Shown in pieces: positions 25,137-34,581 of a stretch of 52,750 bases of DNA (positions are counted from its first letter, which is position 1; every line of letters starts with the position of its first letter). This stretch comes from Algoriphagus zhangzhouensis (GTDB taxonomy: Bacteria > Bacteroidota > Bacteroidia > Cytophagales > Cyclobacteriaceae), in contig NZ_FRXN01000008.1 in assembly GCF_900148515.1 (NCBI RefSeq), positions 1 to 52,750 of the forward strand, read 5' to 3'. The notes under the pieces are model-generated. The model was given only the letters and a program-made list of their open reading frames with translations. It was not told where the DNA came from and did no database searches. The position numbers were made by a program, and so were the translations under genes.

Positions 25137-25270
25137 AACCATTACAACGCCGAAGGCATACAACGCGTAGCGTACAACTATTACAACAGCGCAGCAAAAA
25201 AAACGCCGAAGGCCAACAACGCGAAGCGTATAACAATTACAACTGCGCAGTTAACAACGCCGAAGGCAAA
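25137..25270. repeat. Variable-palindrome array with ACAAC linker
   Basis: Small palindromes GCCGAAGGC, ACGCGTAGCGT, GCGCAGC, GCCGAAGGC, ACGCGAAGCGT, ACTGCGCAGT and GCCGAAGGC follow one another, joined by linkers ending ACAAC (TACAAC, ATTACAAC). The right end touches the 3' end of the Wzy-like gene. Single or double units of the same type occur near 8970, 46715 and 50485, and inverted ones near 7510, 7670, 7870, 8025, 13045 and 49895. Confidence 0.75.
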
Positions 25271-25271
25271 C

Positions 25272-26492
25272 CTACCCCCCAACCAACTCCGCCTCTTCCC
25301 TATTCCTTCTCTCCTCCTCTACAATTCTATTAAAAATCTCTCCTCTCTTTTTAATTCTATTTGTCTTTTGCCAATCCATAAAAGCAACAACCACAAAAAG
25401 CATAAAATACATGATTTGGGATTTCTGCCGAATAATGATTCCGAGATTGGACATTACAAAAGTCATGGAGATTGAGATAGATAGAAATACCACTGCAGAC
25501 ATTTTAACCATAGCAGGAGCATCTTTAATATAAGTAATGAAATCCTTCTTAAGGATTTTGCTGAACATATAGATATAGAGCGCATTTTCAAAAGAAATAG
25601 CAATACCCAAAGCATTTGGAGAATCTACAAACAAAGGTCTAAACCAAAAGGTAAATAGTTTCATAGGAAGACTATAAGAACCCATGTCTACTGCTGATCC
25701 TGCAGTTTGTAAACGAGTTCTATTCAAAGCAGATTCCTCCTCAAAGCTTTCCAACAGATTATTTGGATCGTATCCCAAATAAAGGATCAAATCCTCATAA
25801 ACATAAATACTCATGGCAATTGAGAAAATCACGACCATATACTTTTGATAAAGGGGAACCTTTTCCTTTCCCAAAACGAACCCTACACCCATCCCAATTA
25901 ATATGGCAAAAAGTATATGAGGGCGAATCATGTAGGTTAAAAAACTTCCAAAAGCTATATGAAAAGGCCTTTTTGCAGGCCATGATAGACCATAAGTCAA
26001 AAATCCAATCCCTGCAAATATTACCGCTCCTTTTCCTAGGGATGCAGTCCAAAAATGCATGTTCGGCAGAAACATAAATATGGTAATAGCATCCCAACCC
26101 TCAAATTTTGGATTAAAGCGAAGATTCTCTTTAAAAAATAAGTAAAAAAAGACAAAGCCCCAGAACCCTAACCAAGTTGCAAGAAACATCATCATATCAT
26201 AGTTAAAGCCAAACCAATTAATCCAAGGATAAGCTAACCAATGAACAAAGACAGTCCCCTCCTCGAAAGAGTTGGACCAATTTGTGATTCTACTTGTATA
26301 ATAATAATACATAGTAGAATCAGACCTATTAAATTGAGCATAAGTCCAATAAACCAATCCAAAAAACATATGGTACCAGTACAATTGGTTGAGTAATCCT
26401 GCTTTCAACCATTTATGCTCTTTTTGGAGGTTTTTAAGTATCGGTTGACTTATCCAAAAAAGAAAAAATATAAGAAGCACTGCCCCTAACAT
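25272..26492 (-). CDS. Polytopic membrane protein, probable polysaccharide polymerase (Wzy-like)
   Basis: The 406-residue product has about ten hydrophobic segments and long periplasmic-type loops rich in aromatic residues (YYYYTSRITNWSNSFEEG), with an IRPH motif in the middle. This fits EpsG/Wzy-type O-antigen or capsule polymerases, which share almost no sequence, so the role is inferred from topology and locus. Its start overlaps the neighbouring glycosyltransferase stop by 7 bases. The charged tail (RIVEEERRNREEAE) is cytoplasmic-looking. No Wzx flippase is present in the window. Confidence 0.7.
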   Translation of the reverse strand: MLGAVLLIFFLFWISQPILKNLQKEHKWLKAGLLNQLYWYHMFFGLVYWTYAQFNRSDSTMYYYYTSRITNWSNSFEEGTVFVHWLAYPWINWFGFNYDMMMFLATWLGFWGFVFFYLFFKENLRFNPKFEGWDAITIFMFLPNMHFWTASLGKGAVIFAGIGFLTYGLSWPAKRPFHIAFGSFLTYMIRPHILFAILIGMGVGFVLGKEKVPLYQKYMVVIFSIAMSIYVYEDLILYLGYDPNNLLESFEEESALNRTRLQTAGSAVDMGSYSLPMKLFTFWFRPLFVDSPNALGIAISFENALYIYMFSKILKKDFITYIKDAPAMVKMSAVVFLSISISMTFVMSNLGIIIRQKSQIMYFMLFVVVAFMDWQKTNRIKKRGEIFNRIVEEERRNREEAELVGG

Positions 26493-27676
26493 ATTTGTTT
26501 ACTTAATTTTAGAAAAACAGAATTATACACCTGTTCAAGTTCTCCAACCATTTTTTTCATACTAAACTTTTCAAGGACTTGTTGCCTTGCAGCCAAGGAC
26601 ATACTTCGATGCAGATCATTTTCAGCAAGTATTTTCAAACAAAAGTCCTCTAATTCCTCCCAATCATTTACTTCACAAATAAAGCCCTGCTTACCATGTT
26701 GAATTACTTCTCCAATTCCACCAGCTCTTGTGGCGACTACTGGGACTTCACATGCCATTGCCTCTAACATGGCAATTGGAAGTCCTTCAAACTCGGAGGA
26801 ACTTAAATAAATATCCATTATGTTTAGATAGGGAATGACATCTTTTTTAACTCCTACCAAATGGAAATTCTCTATTAACCCTGATTTAGATATCTGTTCT
26901 TCTAATTTAAATCTCCATTCTCCATCCCCTACCAATAAAAAATGAACCTCTGGATTTTTCTTTAAAATTCTAATTGCTATTTCCACCCAAAGCCAGAGTC
27001 TTTTTTGATCACGAAATACGGCAACTTTGCCTATTACTTTTGAATCTTTTGGAATGTCTAAAATGGATTTAAGGTCACTGTTTTTGGAACTAGGTATCGA
27101 AGATTTAATTTCTAATTTCTCATTTCGTATTTCGTATTTTCTAAACACTTCTGTGTTTACACCGTTCTGCACCACTTTCACTTTCATTCTTCCCCCTCTT
27201 TGATAAGGATCAATGATAGAGTTTAGTTGCATTGAAAGTACTACTTCATTGGAAACTGCAATTGCCACATCCTGCTTTTTGAAAGTTAATCGATTTCCCC
27301 AATAAGAAAGTTTATTATAACGATCCCAAGTATTATGCTCAGTATAAACTATGGGAATATTCAATTTAGACCCCACAAATCTAGCCAAAATGCCTGCCCA
27401 AGGTAGATGGGCATGGATAATATCAAATTCGTTTTTTTTAATAAAATCACGAACCTTATTTACTTGAAAAAAAAGCCCCAAATTTCCTGAAGGAATCAAA
27501 TGAACCTGAATTCCAGCTGCTTCTAATTCATCAGCAATATTTTCTTTTTGATGATAGAAGTAAAGGCAATGAAATTCAAATCTACTTTGATTATGAACCA
27601 AAGCGGTTTCTGGAATTAATTTTTCGGCTCCTCCTCGTCCAAGGGACTTAATGAGGTGTAGGACTTTAATTTTCAC
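26486..27676 (-). CDS. Glycosyltransferase family 4
   Basis: The 396-residue GT-B enzyme has an N-terminal acceptor domain (HLIKSLGRGGAEKLI; HAHLPWAGILARF) and a C-terminal donor domain with the E-x7-E region EFEGLPIAMLEAMACEVPVV and GGIGEVI. The start codon is GTG. Retaining GT4 enzymes transfer a sugar from a nucleotide donor at the cytoplasmic face of the inner membrane. The sugar cannot be told from sequence. Confidence 0.9.
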   Translation of the reverse strand: MKIKVLHLIKSLGRGGAEKLIPETALVHNQSRFEFHCLYFYHQKENIADELEAAGIQVHLIPSGNLGLFFQVNKVRDFIKKNEFDIIHAHLPWAGILARFVGSKLNIPIVYTEHNTWDRYNKLSYWGNRLTFKKQDVAIAVSNEVVLSMQLNSIIDPYQRGGRMKVKVVQNGVNTEVFRKYEIRNEKLEIKSSIPSSKNSDLKSILDIPKDSKVIGKVAVFRDQKRLWLWVEIAIRILKKNPEVHFLLVGDGEWRFKLEEQISKSGLIENFHLVGVKKDVIPYLNIMDIYLSSSEFEGLPIAMLEAMACEVPVVATRAGGIGEVIQHGKQGFICEVNDWEELEDFCLKILAENDLHRSMSLAARQQVLEKFSMKKMVGELEQVYNSVFLKLSKQIC

Positions 27677-27687
27677 AAATTCTAACC

Positions 27688-28302
27688 TTAAATAATTATC
27701 CCCAAACCAAAATTTTTGGGATAGTTGTACGCTTTTTTCCCAGTTAGTTTAGCTATATCATAAACCGCCTTTCTAACTTCTGGAAAACTTTCAGTATCAT
27801 GAAAAACACAGCATTTACTATGCTGAACAGCCCAAAGACCGCATTCAAAAGTTTCCTTATAATTATGAACGATATCGACGTGGGCAAAATCATAATTATT
27901 GATATCATTTAAAATCCAATCTTTATAGTTCGATTTTATTAATTCAATATTTGGATATCCAATCAAAGCCTCCTTAGTCCTTTCATAATGATCTCCTTTA
28001 TGGACAGTATGGGCATCACCAAGAAAAGTATCAACTCCTTTAACATTATCAAAAAAGTTTGAAAACACTACTGAAGAAAATCCAAATTCGACGCCAAATT
28101 CTATACATGTCTTTCGATTTATTTCAAATTGATTTAAAATGTCCTCAACAATAAATTCCAATCCACTCCATCCTGATTTGTATGAAAGAGTATTTTTTGG
28201 TTTTACCATATTATTTGGTTTGAAAGGAATCATAGGGTACTTCAAACTATAATACTTTCTCTTTGATCTTTTTATAAACTTTAAAACCTTCGAAGATATC
28301 AT
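27688..28302 (-). CDS. Class I SAM-dependent methyltransferase-like protein
   Basis: The 204-residue product has a nucleotide-binding-type motif (CIEFGVEFGFSSVVF), an acidic second strand (VKGVDTF), an HVDIVHNYKET segment and CCVFHD, in the order of Methyltransf_24/TylF-like folds. It probably modifies a sugar hydroxyl of the glycan. It lies 11 bases after its GT4 neighbour and 4 before the FkbM gene. A non-methyltransferase role of the same fold cannot be excluded. Confidence 0.75.
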   Translation of the reverse strand: MISSKVLKFIKRSKRKYYSLKYPMIPFKPNNMVKPKNTLSYKSGWSGLEFIVEDILNQFEINRKTCIEFGVEFGFSSVVFSNFFDNVKGVDTFLGDAHTVHKGDHYERTKEALIGYPNIELIKSNYKDWILNDINNYDFAHVDIVHNYKETFECGLWAVQHSKCCVFHDTESFPEVRKAVYDIAKLTGKKAYNYPKNFGLGIII

Positions 28303-28306
28303 TGAT

Positions 28307-29113
28307 TTATTTTGAAAATATTGAATCGTTGAACTTGAGAACTGCCAAAAAATTAGAGGTTTGGAAAACCTCCAATTCAGTAGAGTATTTTTCTATTTCA
28401 TAGAAACCGTTTGAAACAATCCTAAAAATCTTATAGTTAGGACTCAAAAAATCAAAAAAATCTCTAAAAAACACTTTCGCATCTATATGACATTTCCCAA
28501 ATTCAAATTGAATAAACTTAATTTCTTTGGAAGAAATCATTTCTTTTGAACCATATAAAGCAGCCAACTCATGGCCTTCAATATCAATTTTTAGAATATC
28601 AATTGAAGAAATACTATTCTCTTTACAAAAAAGATCTATTGAGGTGATTTGGACAGACTCCGTAAATTCATCTGTGAACGCATGTAGCTTATGCTTAAGA
28701 TTATAAACTGATGCAGTTGTTCTTCCTCTTCCTCCTGAAAACAATTGCAACTTTGACTTTTCCAATCCTATACCAAGATTCACAGGTCTAATTTGAGTTA
28801 TTAAGTCGGTCTCATTCTTTAATTGCTGAAAAGTAAATCCAGATGGTTCAAAAGCATAAATTTCTGCTTTACCTTCAAAAATTTGATCAACCAACATAGA
28901 ATATTCTCCAGTATTTGCCCCCACATCAAATACCACAATTTTATTTTGGCTTTCAAGTCTTTTTTTCATCCACTTTATTGCAGGAATTTCTCCACTTACT
29001 TTCAAGGAAGCCCCTCCAAAATAATTCATACCTATCAATGAAATATGATGAAGCCATTTCCACAAGGGTTGAAGAATTTTTGACCGAAATATTTTTAAAA
29101 ATAGTTGTCTCAT
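28307..29113 (-). CDS. FkbM family methyltransferase
   Basis: The 268-residue product has motif I as VVFDVGANTGEYSMLVDQ, an acidic second motif (IYAFEPS) and the FkbM hallmark IDILKIDIEGHELAALYG. FkbM enzymes methylate hydroxyl groups; in polysaccharide loci the acceptor is usually a sugar. Its start overlaps the upstream GT4 stop by 4 bases (ATGA). Confidence 0.9.
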   Translation of the reverse strand: MRQLFLKIFRSKILQPLWKWLHHISLIGMNYFGGASLKVSGEIPAIKWMKKRLESQNKIVVFDVGANTGEYSMLVDQIFEGKAEIYAFEPSGFTFQQLKNETDLITQIRPVNLGIGLEKSKLQLFSGGRGRTTASVYNLKHKLHAFTDEFTESVQITSIDLFCKENSISSIDILKIDIEGHELAALYGSKEMISSKEIKFIQFEFGKCHIDAKVFFRDFFDFLSPNYKIFRIVSNGFYEIEKYSTELEVFQTSNFLAVLKFNDSIFSK

Positions 29114-30201
29114 TTCACCAATTGATAGAAGTCTTCAAAACGATTTGTAATATCACCAATCGAATATCTAGCCATAACAACATTGAATGCTTTATCTGTA
29201 ATTTTATTTAGTAATTCATTTTCCGACTTCAAAATTTCTTTTATAGCCCTTTTAAAACCATAATTATCATCTGGTAATTTACACCAACCAGTCTCTTCCT
29301 CTTTCAAAACTTCAGAGATTCCTCCTACACCAAAAGCCACTACAGGAATTTTACAATACATAGCTTCCAAAATAACCCCAGGTAGTCCCTCAATTTTTGA
29401 TGGCAATACCAATGCTTTTGCTTTAGATAAAAACGGGAAAATATTTTCTTGAGCAGCAATAACCTGAACTCTTTCCCATAATTCAATTCTATCAATTTCA
29501 TCATTTAATTGACTTTTCAACTTTCCAGTTCCTATGTAAACTAAATGTAAATCTGGCAATTCCTGAATTAGGTTCGCAAACATATCTAGCATTCCAATTG
29601 GATCTTTTTCTGGGACTAATCCTCCTATTTGAATCAAAAACTTTTCTGGCAAATTAATTTTTAAATCTTCTTTAATCGCATGATCAATTTCAGTCATATC
29701 TATACCAATAGGAATTACCTCAGATTGAATTCTATTTAATTCAAATGTAGAATGTAGATCCAATTTTGATGCTTCAGAAACTGAGACAATACCTGATACC
29801 TGATTTAAAAGCCAATTATTAAATTTCAAATGCAATCTATTTCTTATAAAGTCCCCCATTTGATTGGCATTCCTATAAATAATCGGATTTCTCCACCCAA
29901 AAAGTCTTTTTGAAATAACAGAGAACTTTAAAGTATCAGCTGCATTCGCTTGAATAATATCTGGCTTAAAGCTATCAACCAAATGAGATAATTTTCTCCA
30001 CCCTAAAAAATCAAAAAGCCGATTAGAAACCGGCCTATTTAATTTAATCCATTCCCCATTAAAAGGTAATTCAGCCTCTCCTGAAAATATACTTACCAAA
30101 AGAACCTGATGACCTTGCTTTCTCAATTCCTCACTCAATTGAGCCGCAAAAATTTCAGCTCCACGCCTTTGAGGTTTTTGGATCAGTTGAATGATTTTCA
30201 T
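29110..30201 (-). CDS. Glycosyltransferase family 4
   Basis: The 363-residue GT-B enzyme starts MKIIQLIQKPQRRGAEIFAA, has a nucleotide-sugar domain opening at FLIQIGGLVPEKDP, and ends with KIEGLPGVILEAMYCKIPVV followed by GGISEVL. It is translationally coupled to the FkbM gene by a 4-base overlap. Confidence 0.9.
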   Translation of the reverse strand: MKIIQLIQKPQRRGAEIFAAQLSEELRKQGHQVLLVSIFSGEAELPFNGEWIKLNRPVSNRLFDFLGWRKLSHLVDSFKPDIIQANAADTLKFSVISKRLFGWRNPIIYRNANQMGDFIRNRLHLKFNNWLLNQVSGIVSVSEASKLDLHSTFELNRIQSEVIPIGIDMTEIDHAIKEDLKINLPEKFLIQIGGLVPEKDPIGMLDMFANLIQELPDLHLVYIGTGKLKSQLNDEIDRIELWERVQVIAAQENIFPFLSKAKALVLPSKIEGLPGVILEAMYCKIPVVAFGVGGISEVLKEEETGWCKLPDDNYGFKRAIKEILKSENELLNKITDKAFNVVMARYSIGDITNRFEDFYQLVK

Positions 30202-30210
30202 AGTCTTTTG

Positions 30211-31359
30211 TCAATCCTCAACTTCTAGAGTATTCTTGTAAATTGAAAAATAAGCATCTCCATTTGTTTTGGGACAATTCAATATTTTCAAGCCATTTAG
30301 CGCTTTTTGTCCTTTTTCAATAATAATGTTTGGATTATTTAAAATCTCATCGAATATAAGCCCTAATCCATTTTCGATCTTACTTGACAATAATTCCCTC
30401 TCCTCCTTGGAATTGTATTTCCCTTCACCATATTTATCCTTAGGCACTTCTATAATCCACCCTCTTTCATTTGAATTTATTTCTGGTAAAGCTCGAATAT
30501 TTGTTGAAATAACCGGACATGCCATTGCTTGCATTTCTAATACAGAATAACCATATGTATCAGCATAGGTAGGCAATAGTCCAACGTGTGTGGATTTCAA
30601 TAATTCCAATACCTCTGAGTTTGAAATATTTTGATAATGTTTGATATGGTTAGAGTATTCTGAAATGAATTGGAAAGCCCAATTTTGATCAGATTTGGAA
30701 GTTTTGCTTGCATAATCTCCAAATTTCAAATTACTAATGATTCTTAATTCCAAATTTGCACCTTTATTAATAAACATCTTAAACACCTTCAAAACCTCAG
30801 TCCCTCCTTTTCTAAAAAAATCATTACCAACCAAGGTGAAAATTATTTTCTCTCTAACATTAATTCCTTTTTCTTCCCAGGAATTTACTATCGGTTTTTG
30901 AGAAGGGTGAATTACTTGAACTTTGGAAGCAACAGCATCAAAATAATCTGGAAATTCTTCCTTGACTTTCTGAAGCATAATGTCATTTGCACAAAAACTC
31001 ATTGCAACTATCCCTTTACAAGATTCAGAACAAATTCTTTTTATCCCCATTTCATCCATTCCCCATCTTGGAAGAAATGTTTCAAAGGTTGTGATCCAAG
31101 GAGTATTTGAAAATGAAATAGTATTAAAAAAATGAAATAAATCTACTTTCCTTTGAAAGGGAGCAAAATGTATATTTTTCAAAATGGAATTTGCTAAAAC
31201 TCTTTTTAAAGTAGAATTTCTCATTAAAACTCTATAAGGAGATATGAAATCCAAAACTTTGAAATAGGAGACTCTATTCGGGATTAGACCAAAAAAGTTC
31301 TTTTTATGGTTATAACTTAAACCAATTGTACCAACCCTTATTTTTTCCTTATACTTCAT
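30211..31359 (-). CDS. Glycosyltransferase family 4
   Basis: The 382-residue protein has a long N-terminal domain unlike its neighbours (VGTIGLSYNHKKNFFGL) and a standard GT4 donor domain with FTLVGNDFFRKGG and DTYGYSVLEMQAMACPVI, then NIRALPEI. It lies 9 bases before the next GT4 gene. Confidence 0.85.
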   Translation of the reverse strand: MKYKEKIRVGTIGLSYNHKKNFFGLIPNRVSYFKVLDFISPYRVLMRNSTLKRVLANSILKNIHFAPFQRKVDLFHFFNTISFSNTPWITTFETFLPRWGMDEMGIKRICSESCKGIVAMSFCANDIMLQKVKEEFPDYFDAVASKVQVIHPSQKPIVNSWEEKGINVREKIIFTLVGNDFFRKGGTEVLKVFKMFINKGANLELRIISNLKFGDYASKTSKSDQNWAFQFISEYSNHIKHYQNISNSEVLELLKSTHVGLLPTYADTYGYSVLEMQAMACPVISTNIRALPEINSNERGWIIEVPKDKYGEGKYNSKEERELLSSKIENGLGLIFDEILNNPNIIIEKGQKALNGLKILNCPKTNGDAYFSIYKNTLEVED

Positions 31360-32491
31360 TTGACTCTAAAAAGTCCAAAATCTTCTTTGATCGAATATCC
31401 CATGTAAATTTACTTTCTAAAACCACTCTCGCTTGATTCCCCAACTGTTTCGAAAACTCAGGAAATTCAATCAGTTTCATTAAACTAATTTCCCAATCCT
31501 CCAAGGAGTCTGGATCACAAAGAATTGCTGATTCATTGTGAGTCAATATCTCCCTGATTACTGGTAAATCAGAGGCTATAATAGGTTTTCCAACAGCCAT
31601 ATATTCAAAGATCTTCAAGGGGGACATCCATTTTGATAAATTGTTGGATTTCTTTGAACTCTTTACAAAAACCTTCTGAAGATATGGCGCCAACAAAATA
31701 TCAAACTGATTCATAAATTTCTGAGAATTCTTTGGGGATTGGAATCCATGAAAAATCAGGTTATTCTCTTCTCCAGAGAATTGAGTCTTCCAAAATTCTA
31801 ACTGTGCTTCATTCCCCCCTACAACATGAAAATCAATTTGTTTCATTTTTTTACTCAATGGAAGGATAATTTCCATCCCCTTTCCCTGAAATAAAGAACC
31901 CACATAACCCACCTTTAACTTTTCATTGTTAAGCCTGATTTCAGGATTAGATTTTTGAATTTTATCAGCGCCATCATGGGCCAATAATATCGCTTTTGAA
32001 TCAATACCAAACTCTGTGATAAGATGATCTTTAAGAGGCAAACTGATAACAATCCACTTTTTTACATTATTTCTTTCTACAATAAATTGAAATAGAAATT
32101 TCAACCATCCATTTTTTGTATTGAAAGGTTCATGAATTTCAAATGCAATTTCTTTTTTGAGAAGGCTATACCAAAAAGCAGCATAAATAGATCTAGTATA
32201 GGCTATTCGTTGAGCCTTTATCCCAAAAAATGGAAGCATCAAATTGTATAGTCTTCCCGAAAATTTAAATGCCTTCTTAGGAAAAAGAATAATGTCGAAA
32301 CAATTTTCAACTCCGTAAAATGAGTGGATATCTGAAATTCCATTCACCATATTTCTAGTCCGCTTACCAACAAGAGTAACTTGATACCCTTGGTTGGATA
32401 AGGCATGGCACATTTTCATAACATGAATAGAATCAGCAGAATAGGAAGGAATACATGAATCTGAGATATAGATTATCTCTTTCTTCTTCAT
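31349..32491 (-). CDS. Glycosyltransferase, GT4-like
   Basis: The 380-residue product has a GT-B layout: IYISDSCIPSYSADSIHVMK at the start (typical of the Glyco_transf_4 fold), VGYVGSLFQGKGME opening the donor domain, and PLKIFEYMAVGKPIIASD with DLPVIREIL. Overlaps are 11 bases with the preceding and 4 bases with the following reading frame. Confidence 0.87.
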   Translation of the reverse strand: MKKKEIIYISDSCIPSYSADSIHVMKMCHALSNQGYQVTLVGKRTRNMVNGISDIHSFYGVENCFDIILFPKKAFKFSGRLYNLMLPFFGIKAQRIAYTRSIYAAFWYSLLKKEIAFEIHEPFNTKNGWLKFLFQFIVERNNVKKWIVISLPLKDHLITEFGIDSKAILLAHDGADKIQKSNPEIRLNNEKLKVGYVGSLFQGKGMEIILPLSKKMKQIDFHVVGGNEAQLEFWKTQFSGEENNLIFHGFQSPKNSQKFMNQFDILLAPYLQKVFVKSSKKSNNLSKWMSPLKIFEYMAVGKPIIASDLPVIREILTHNESAILCDPDSLEDWEISLMKLIEFPEFSKQLGNQARVVLESKFTWDIRSKKILDFLESNEV

Positions 32492-33285
32492 TTGAAAAGG
32501 GAATCAATACTTTTCACATTTGATTTCAAAATGCTTTGAGATTTTATTTGCTCTTCATTTTTAATTATTCTGTACAATGCATCATCCAAAAGAATTTTTT
32601 CAATATTTGAATTGGTAAGAACTTGAAGAAAATTTTGAAACTCAAACTCTGCATCATGAAACCCTTGTCTATCGATATGTTTTAATGTTTCGTCTACGGA
32701 TTTAATATTATCTCTATAACCATCTGCATAAGCTGTTTTAAAAAATGTAAAACCGGTCAAATAAACTTCTTTAGCTTCTGAATTTAGTGCAAGGAATATT
32801 CCCAAAAATCCTCTTGTTGGGGAAAAGGATACAAAAAGCTTTTTCGCTTTTTGATACCATATTGACGGTAGAACCAATACTTCTCTAGAAGCCGATTTAT
32901 ATTTTTTGTAATAATTAAAGACGTTTCTTTTTCCAGAAAAATCAGATTTGGCTTGAACTAGGTGTTTCAAACTAAACCTATCAAAAACTTTCCAGTCTAG
33001 AGGCCCACCTCCTCCATCATCAAAATTTTCATGAAAGTTATGGATCAAGAAATCTGTCTTTTTTCCAATAAACTTTTCTTGATTGTCTTGATAAGTAATT
33101 AGTGCCTTATTTATTCTAATGACAATATCAAAGTCATCTATAAATTTTCCTAACTCTTTTTCATAAGCAGAGTTTGCAGCTCCAATTACTGCAATTCTCT
33201 TTCCTTTAAACTTCCTTTGAAAATCAAACCTTTTTGCCTTATTGAGGTACAAATAAAATCCATAAAGGTTTTCGAATATCCGCAT
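32488..33285 (-). CDS. Sialyltransferase-like glycosyltransferase, family GT29
   Basis: The 265-residue product carries the motifs of GT29 sialyltransferases. Sialylmotif L is at about 31-81 (IAVIGAANSA, ending DFDIVIRINKA and IGKKTDF). Sialylmotif S is at about 153-182 (SPTRGFLGIFLAL then VYLTGF). A very-small motif is seen as HDAEFE with H210 and E214. GT29 enzymes use CMP-sialic acid or related CMP-nonulosonates. They are best known from eukaryotes, with some bacterial relatives. A CMP-sugar synthetase and a HAD phosphatase lie directly upstream in the operon, which fits a nonulosonate-capping step. There is no membrane anchor, as expected for a cytoplasmic bacterial enzyme. Confidence 0.82.
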   Translation of the reverse strand: MRIFENLYGFYLYLNKAKRFDFQRKFKGKRIAVIGAANSAYEKELGKFIDDFDIVIRINKALITYQDNQEKFIGKKTDFLIHNFHENFDDGGGGPLDWKVFDRFSLKHLVQAKSDFSGKRNVFNYYKKYKSASREVLVLPSIWYQKAKKLFVSFSPTRGFLGIFLALNSEAKEVYLTGFTFFKTAYADGYRDNIKSVDETLKHIDRQGFHDAEFEFQNFLQVLTNSNIEKILLDDALYRIIKNEEQIKSQSILKSNVKSIDSLFK

Positions 33286-33905
33286 TAGCTAAAACTCAAG
33301 ATATATCCATTGTCTTTTTGCAGGTCCCAATTATTGTATCCAAAAAAATCGATCCCATTAATTTCTGCAGCCTCTAAATCATTTCTGGAATCTCCAATCA
33401 GAACAATTTCTGATCGAGAAAATGGAATTATCTGAAGCAAATTTTTAACCAGTTCAATTTTGGGAGTAGGAGAACCATTGATGCTACTGAAATAGGTGTG
33501 AATATCCAATTGTTGACAAAGAAGCCTTAATTCTTTCTGATCAGAACCCGATACAATATGCATTTCCTGATTGGAGAAATTTCCCTGGATGTATCCCAAT
33601 GAATCTAGAATCAAAAGCTCCTTCGAACTTAATAAATCAAGCATTATTCTAGAGAACTTTGAACAAAGCTCTGAAATGAAATCCGTTGTCACTTCTTTTC
33701 CCAAGATCTCTTCAAAGAAATACCGAAATTTCACATATCGGGACCAACCTCCATTTTTATAATGAAATTGAATCAATTCTTCAACTTGTTCCTTAGGGTA
33801 CTCTTCAAGTACTTTTCTAAATCCAAGCTCACGAGTTGGCATAGAATCCAAAATCACACCATCAAAATCCCAAAGGATTACTTCATATTTTTCTAAGTCT
33901 TTCAT
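33285..33905 (-). CDS. HAD-superfamily hydrolase, probable sugar phosphatase
   Basis: I take ATG 33905 (MKDLEKYEVILWDFDGV) as the start, because a longer frame from 34046 would overlap the cytidylyltransferase by 164 bases and adds no domain residues. The product has 206 residues. Motif I is DFDGV (D13, D15), motif II SGSD, then a lysine in PTPKIELV, and motif IV GDSRNDLEAA. The alpha-helical cap lies between about 30 and 100. It overlaps the neuA-like gene by 23 bases and may dephosphorylate a nonulosonate-9-phosphate or similar precursor. The substrate is inferred from position. Confidence 0.85.
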   Translation of the reverse strand: MKDLEKYEVILWDFDGVILDSMPTRELGFRKVLEEYPKEQVEELIQFHYKNGGWSRYVKFRYFFEEILGKEVTTDFISELCSKFSRIMLDLLSSKELLILDSLGYIQGNFSNQEMHIVSGSDQKELRLLCQQLDIHTYFSSINGSPTPKIELVKNLLQIIPFSRSEIVLIGDSRNDLEAAEINGIDFFGYNNWDLQKDNGYILSFS

Positions 33906-34581
33906 AAATAGCTTCTGCCACAGTGAAATCATCCTCCCAATCAATATCCCATGATTTGATTTTATCCATTTGATATAAGGAAGGGTTGATCCCCAAGCGA
34001 TTTTTATTTTCAATATAAGTTGACCTCGGTGCCAAAAAGACCGCATGGTTTACCTCATATAGTGTAGGTAAATCCTGGGTTCTTGGCCATTTAAATTCCT
34101 TAGAATCTGAGTTAAATACTTTCCCTTCCTCATTTAACAAGAAATTCTGAAAAGGACAGACTGTCAACAAAGAATCGTTGCCATTTTTAAAAGCAATCAA
34201 ATAAGCTTCAATAATAGAATCGTAATCCTCTCCATCTACAAAAGGAGTAGTAACATGCCCCCATAGAATATGATCAGAGTCAACTATTGAGGGAACATAT
34301 TCGATCAATTCCACCAAAGGGGTAGAATCCATACAAAGCTGTGTCGGCCTTTTTATAATTTTCAATCTCCCACATAGATTTTCGAAACCTTCAGCGATTT
34401 TAATGGCTTCTTCATCATTGGTTGACAAAATAATTTGGTCAAGCAACTTACTTGAAAACAATTGTTTCAGTTTCAATTCTAACAATCCACCTTTCAAATC
34501 AGCAAATTGACGGGTACTTTTATTCGTTACCCGCTGACTTCCTTTTCTTACAGGTAGAAAAAAAGAAACTTTTTCTATCAT
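33883..34581 (-). CDS. Acylneuraminate cytidylyltransferase family protein
   Basis: The 232-residue product has the CMP-sugar synthetase signature FLPVRKGSQRVTNKSTR near the N-terminus, ILSTNDEEAIKIAE, a central HVTTPFV and a C-terminal SWDIDWEDDFTVAE matching the family's D-x-D metal site. It would activate sialic acid, pseudaminic/legionaminic acid or a Kdo-like sugar with CTP. No NeuB-type synthase or NeuC/hydrolysing epimerase is in the window, so the precursor must come from elsewhere. It is followed by HAD phosphatase and GT29 genes. Confidence 0.88.
   Translation of the reverse strand: MIEKVSFFLPVRKGSQRVTNKSTRQFADLKGGLLELKLKQLFSSKLLDQIILSTNDEEAIKIAEGFENLCGRLKIIKRPTQLCMDSTPLVELIEYVPSIVDSDHILWGHVTTPFVDGEDYDSIIEAYLIAFKNGNDSLLTVCPFQNFLLNEEGKVFNSDSKEFKWPRTQDLPTLYEVNHAVFLAPRSTYIENKNRLGINPSLYQMDKIKSWDIDWEDDFTVAEAIYERLRKI

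Noticed and set aside
33906..34046. Longer N-terminus for the HAD hydrolase
   Set aside because: It would overlap the cytidylyltransferase by 164 bases, and the HAD fold already begins at ATG 33905.
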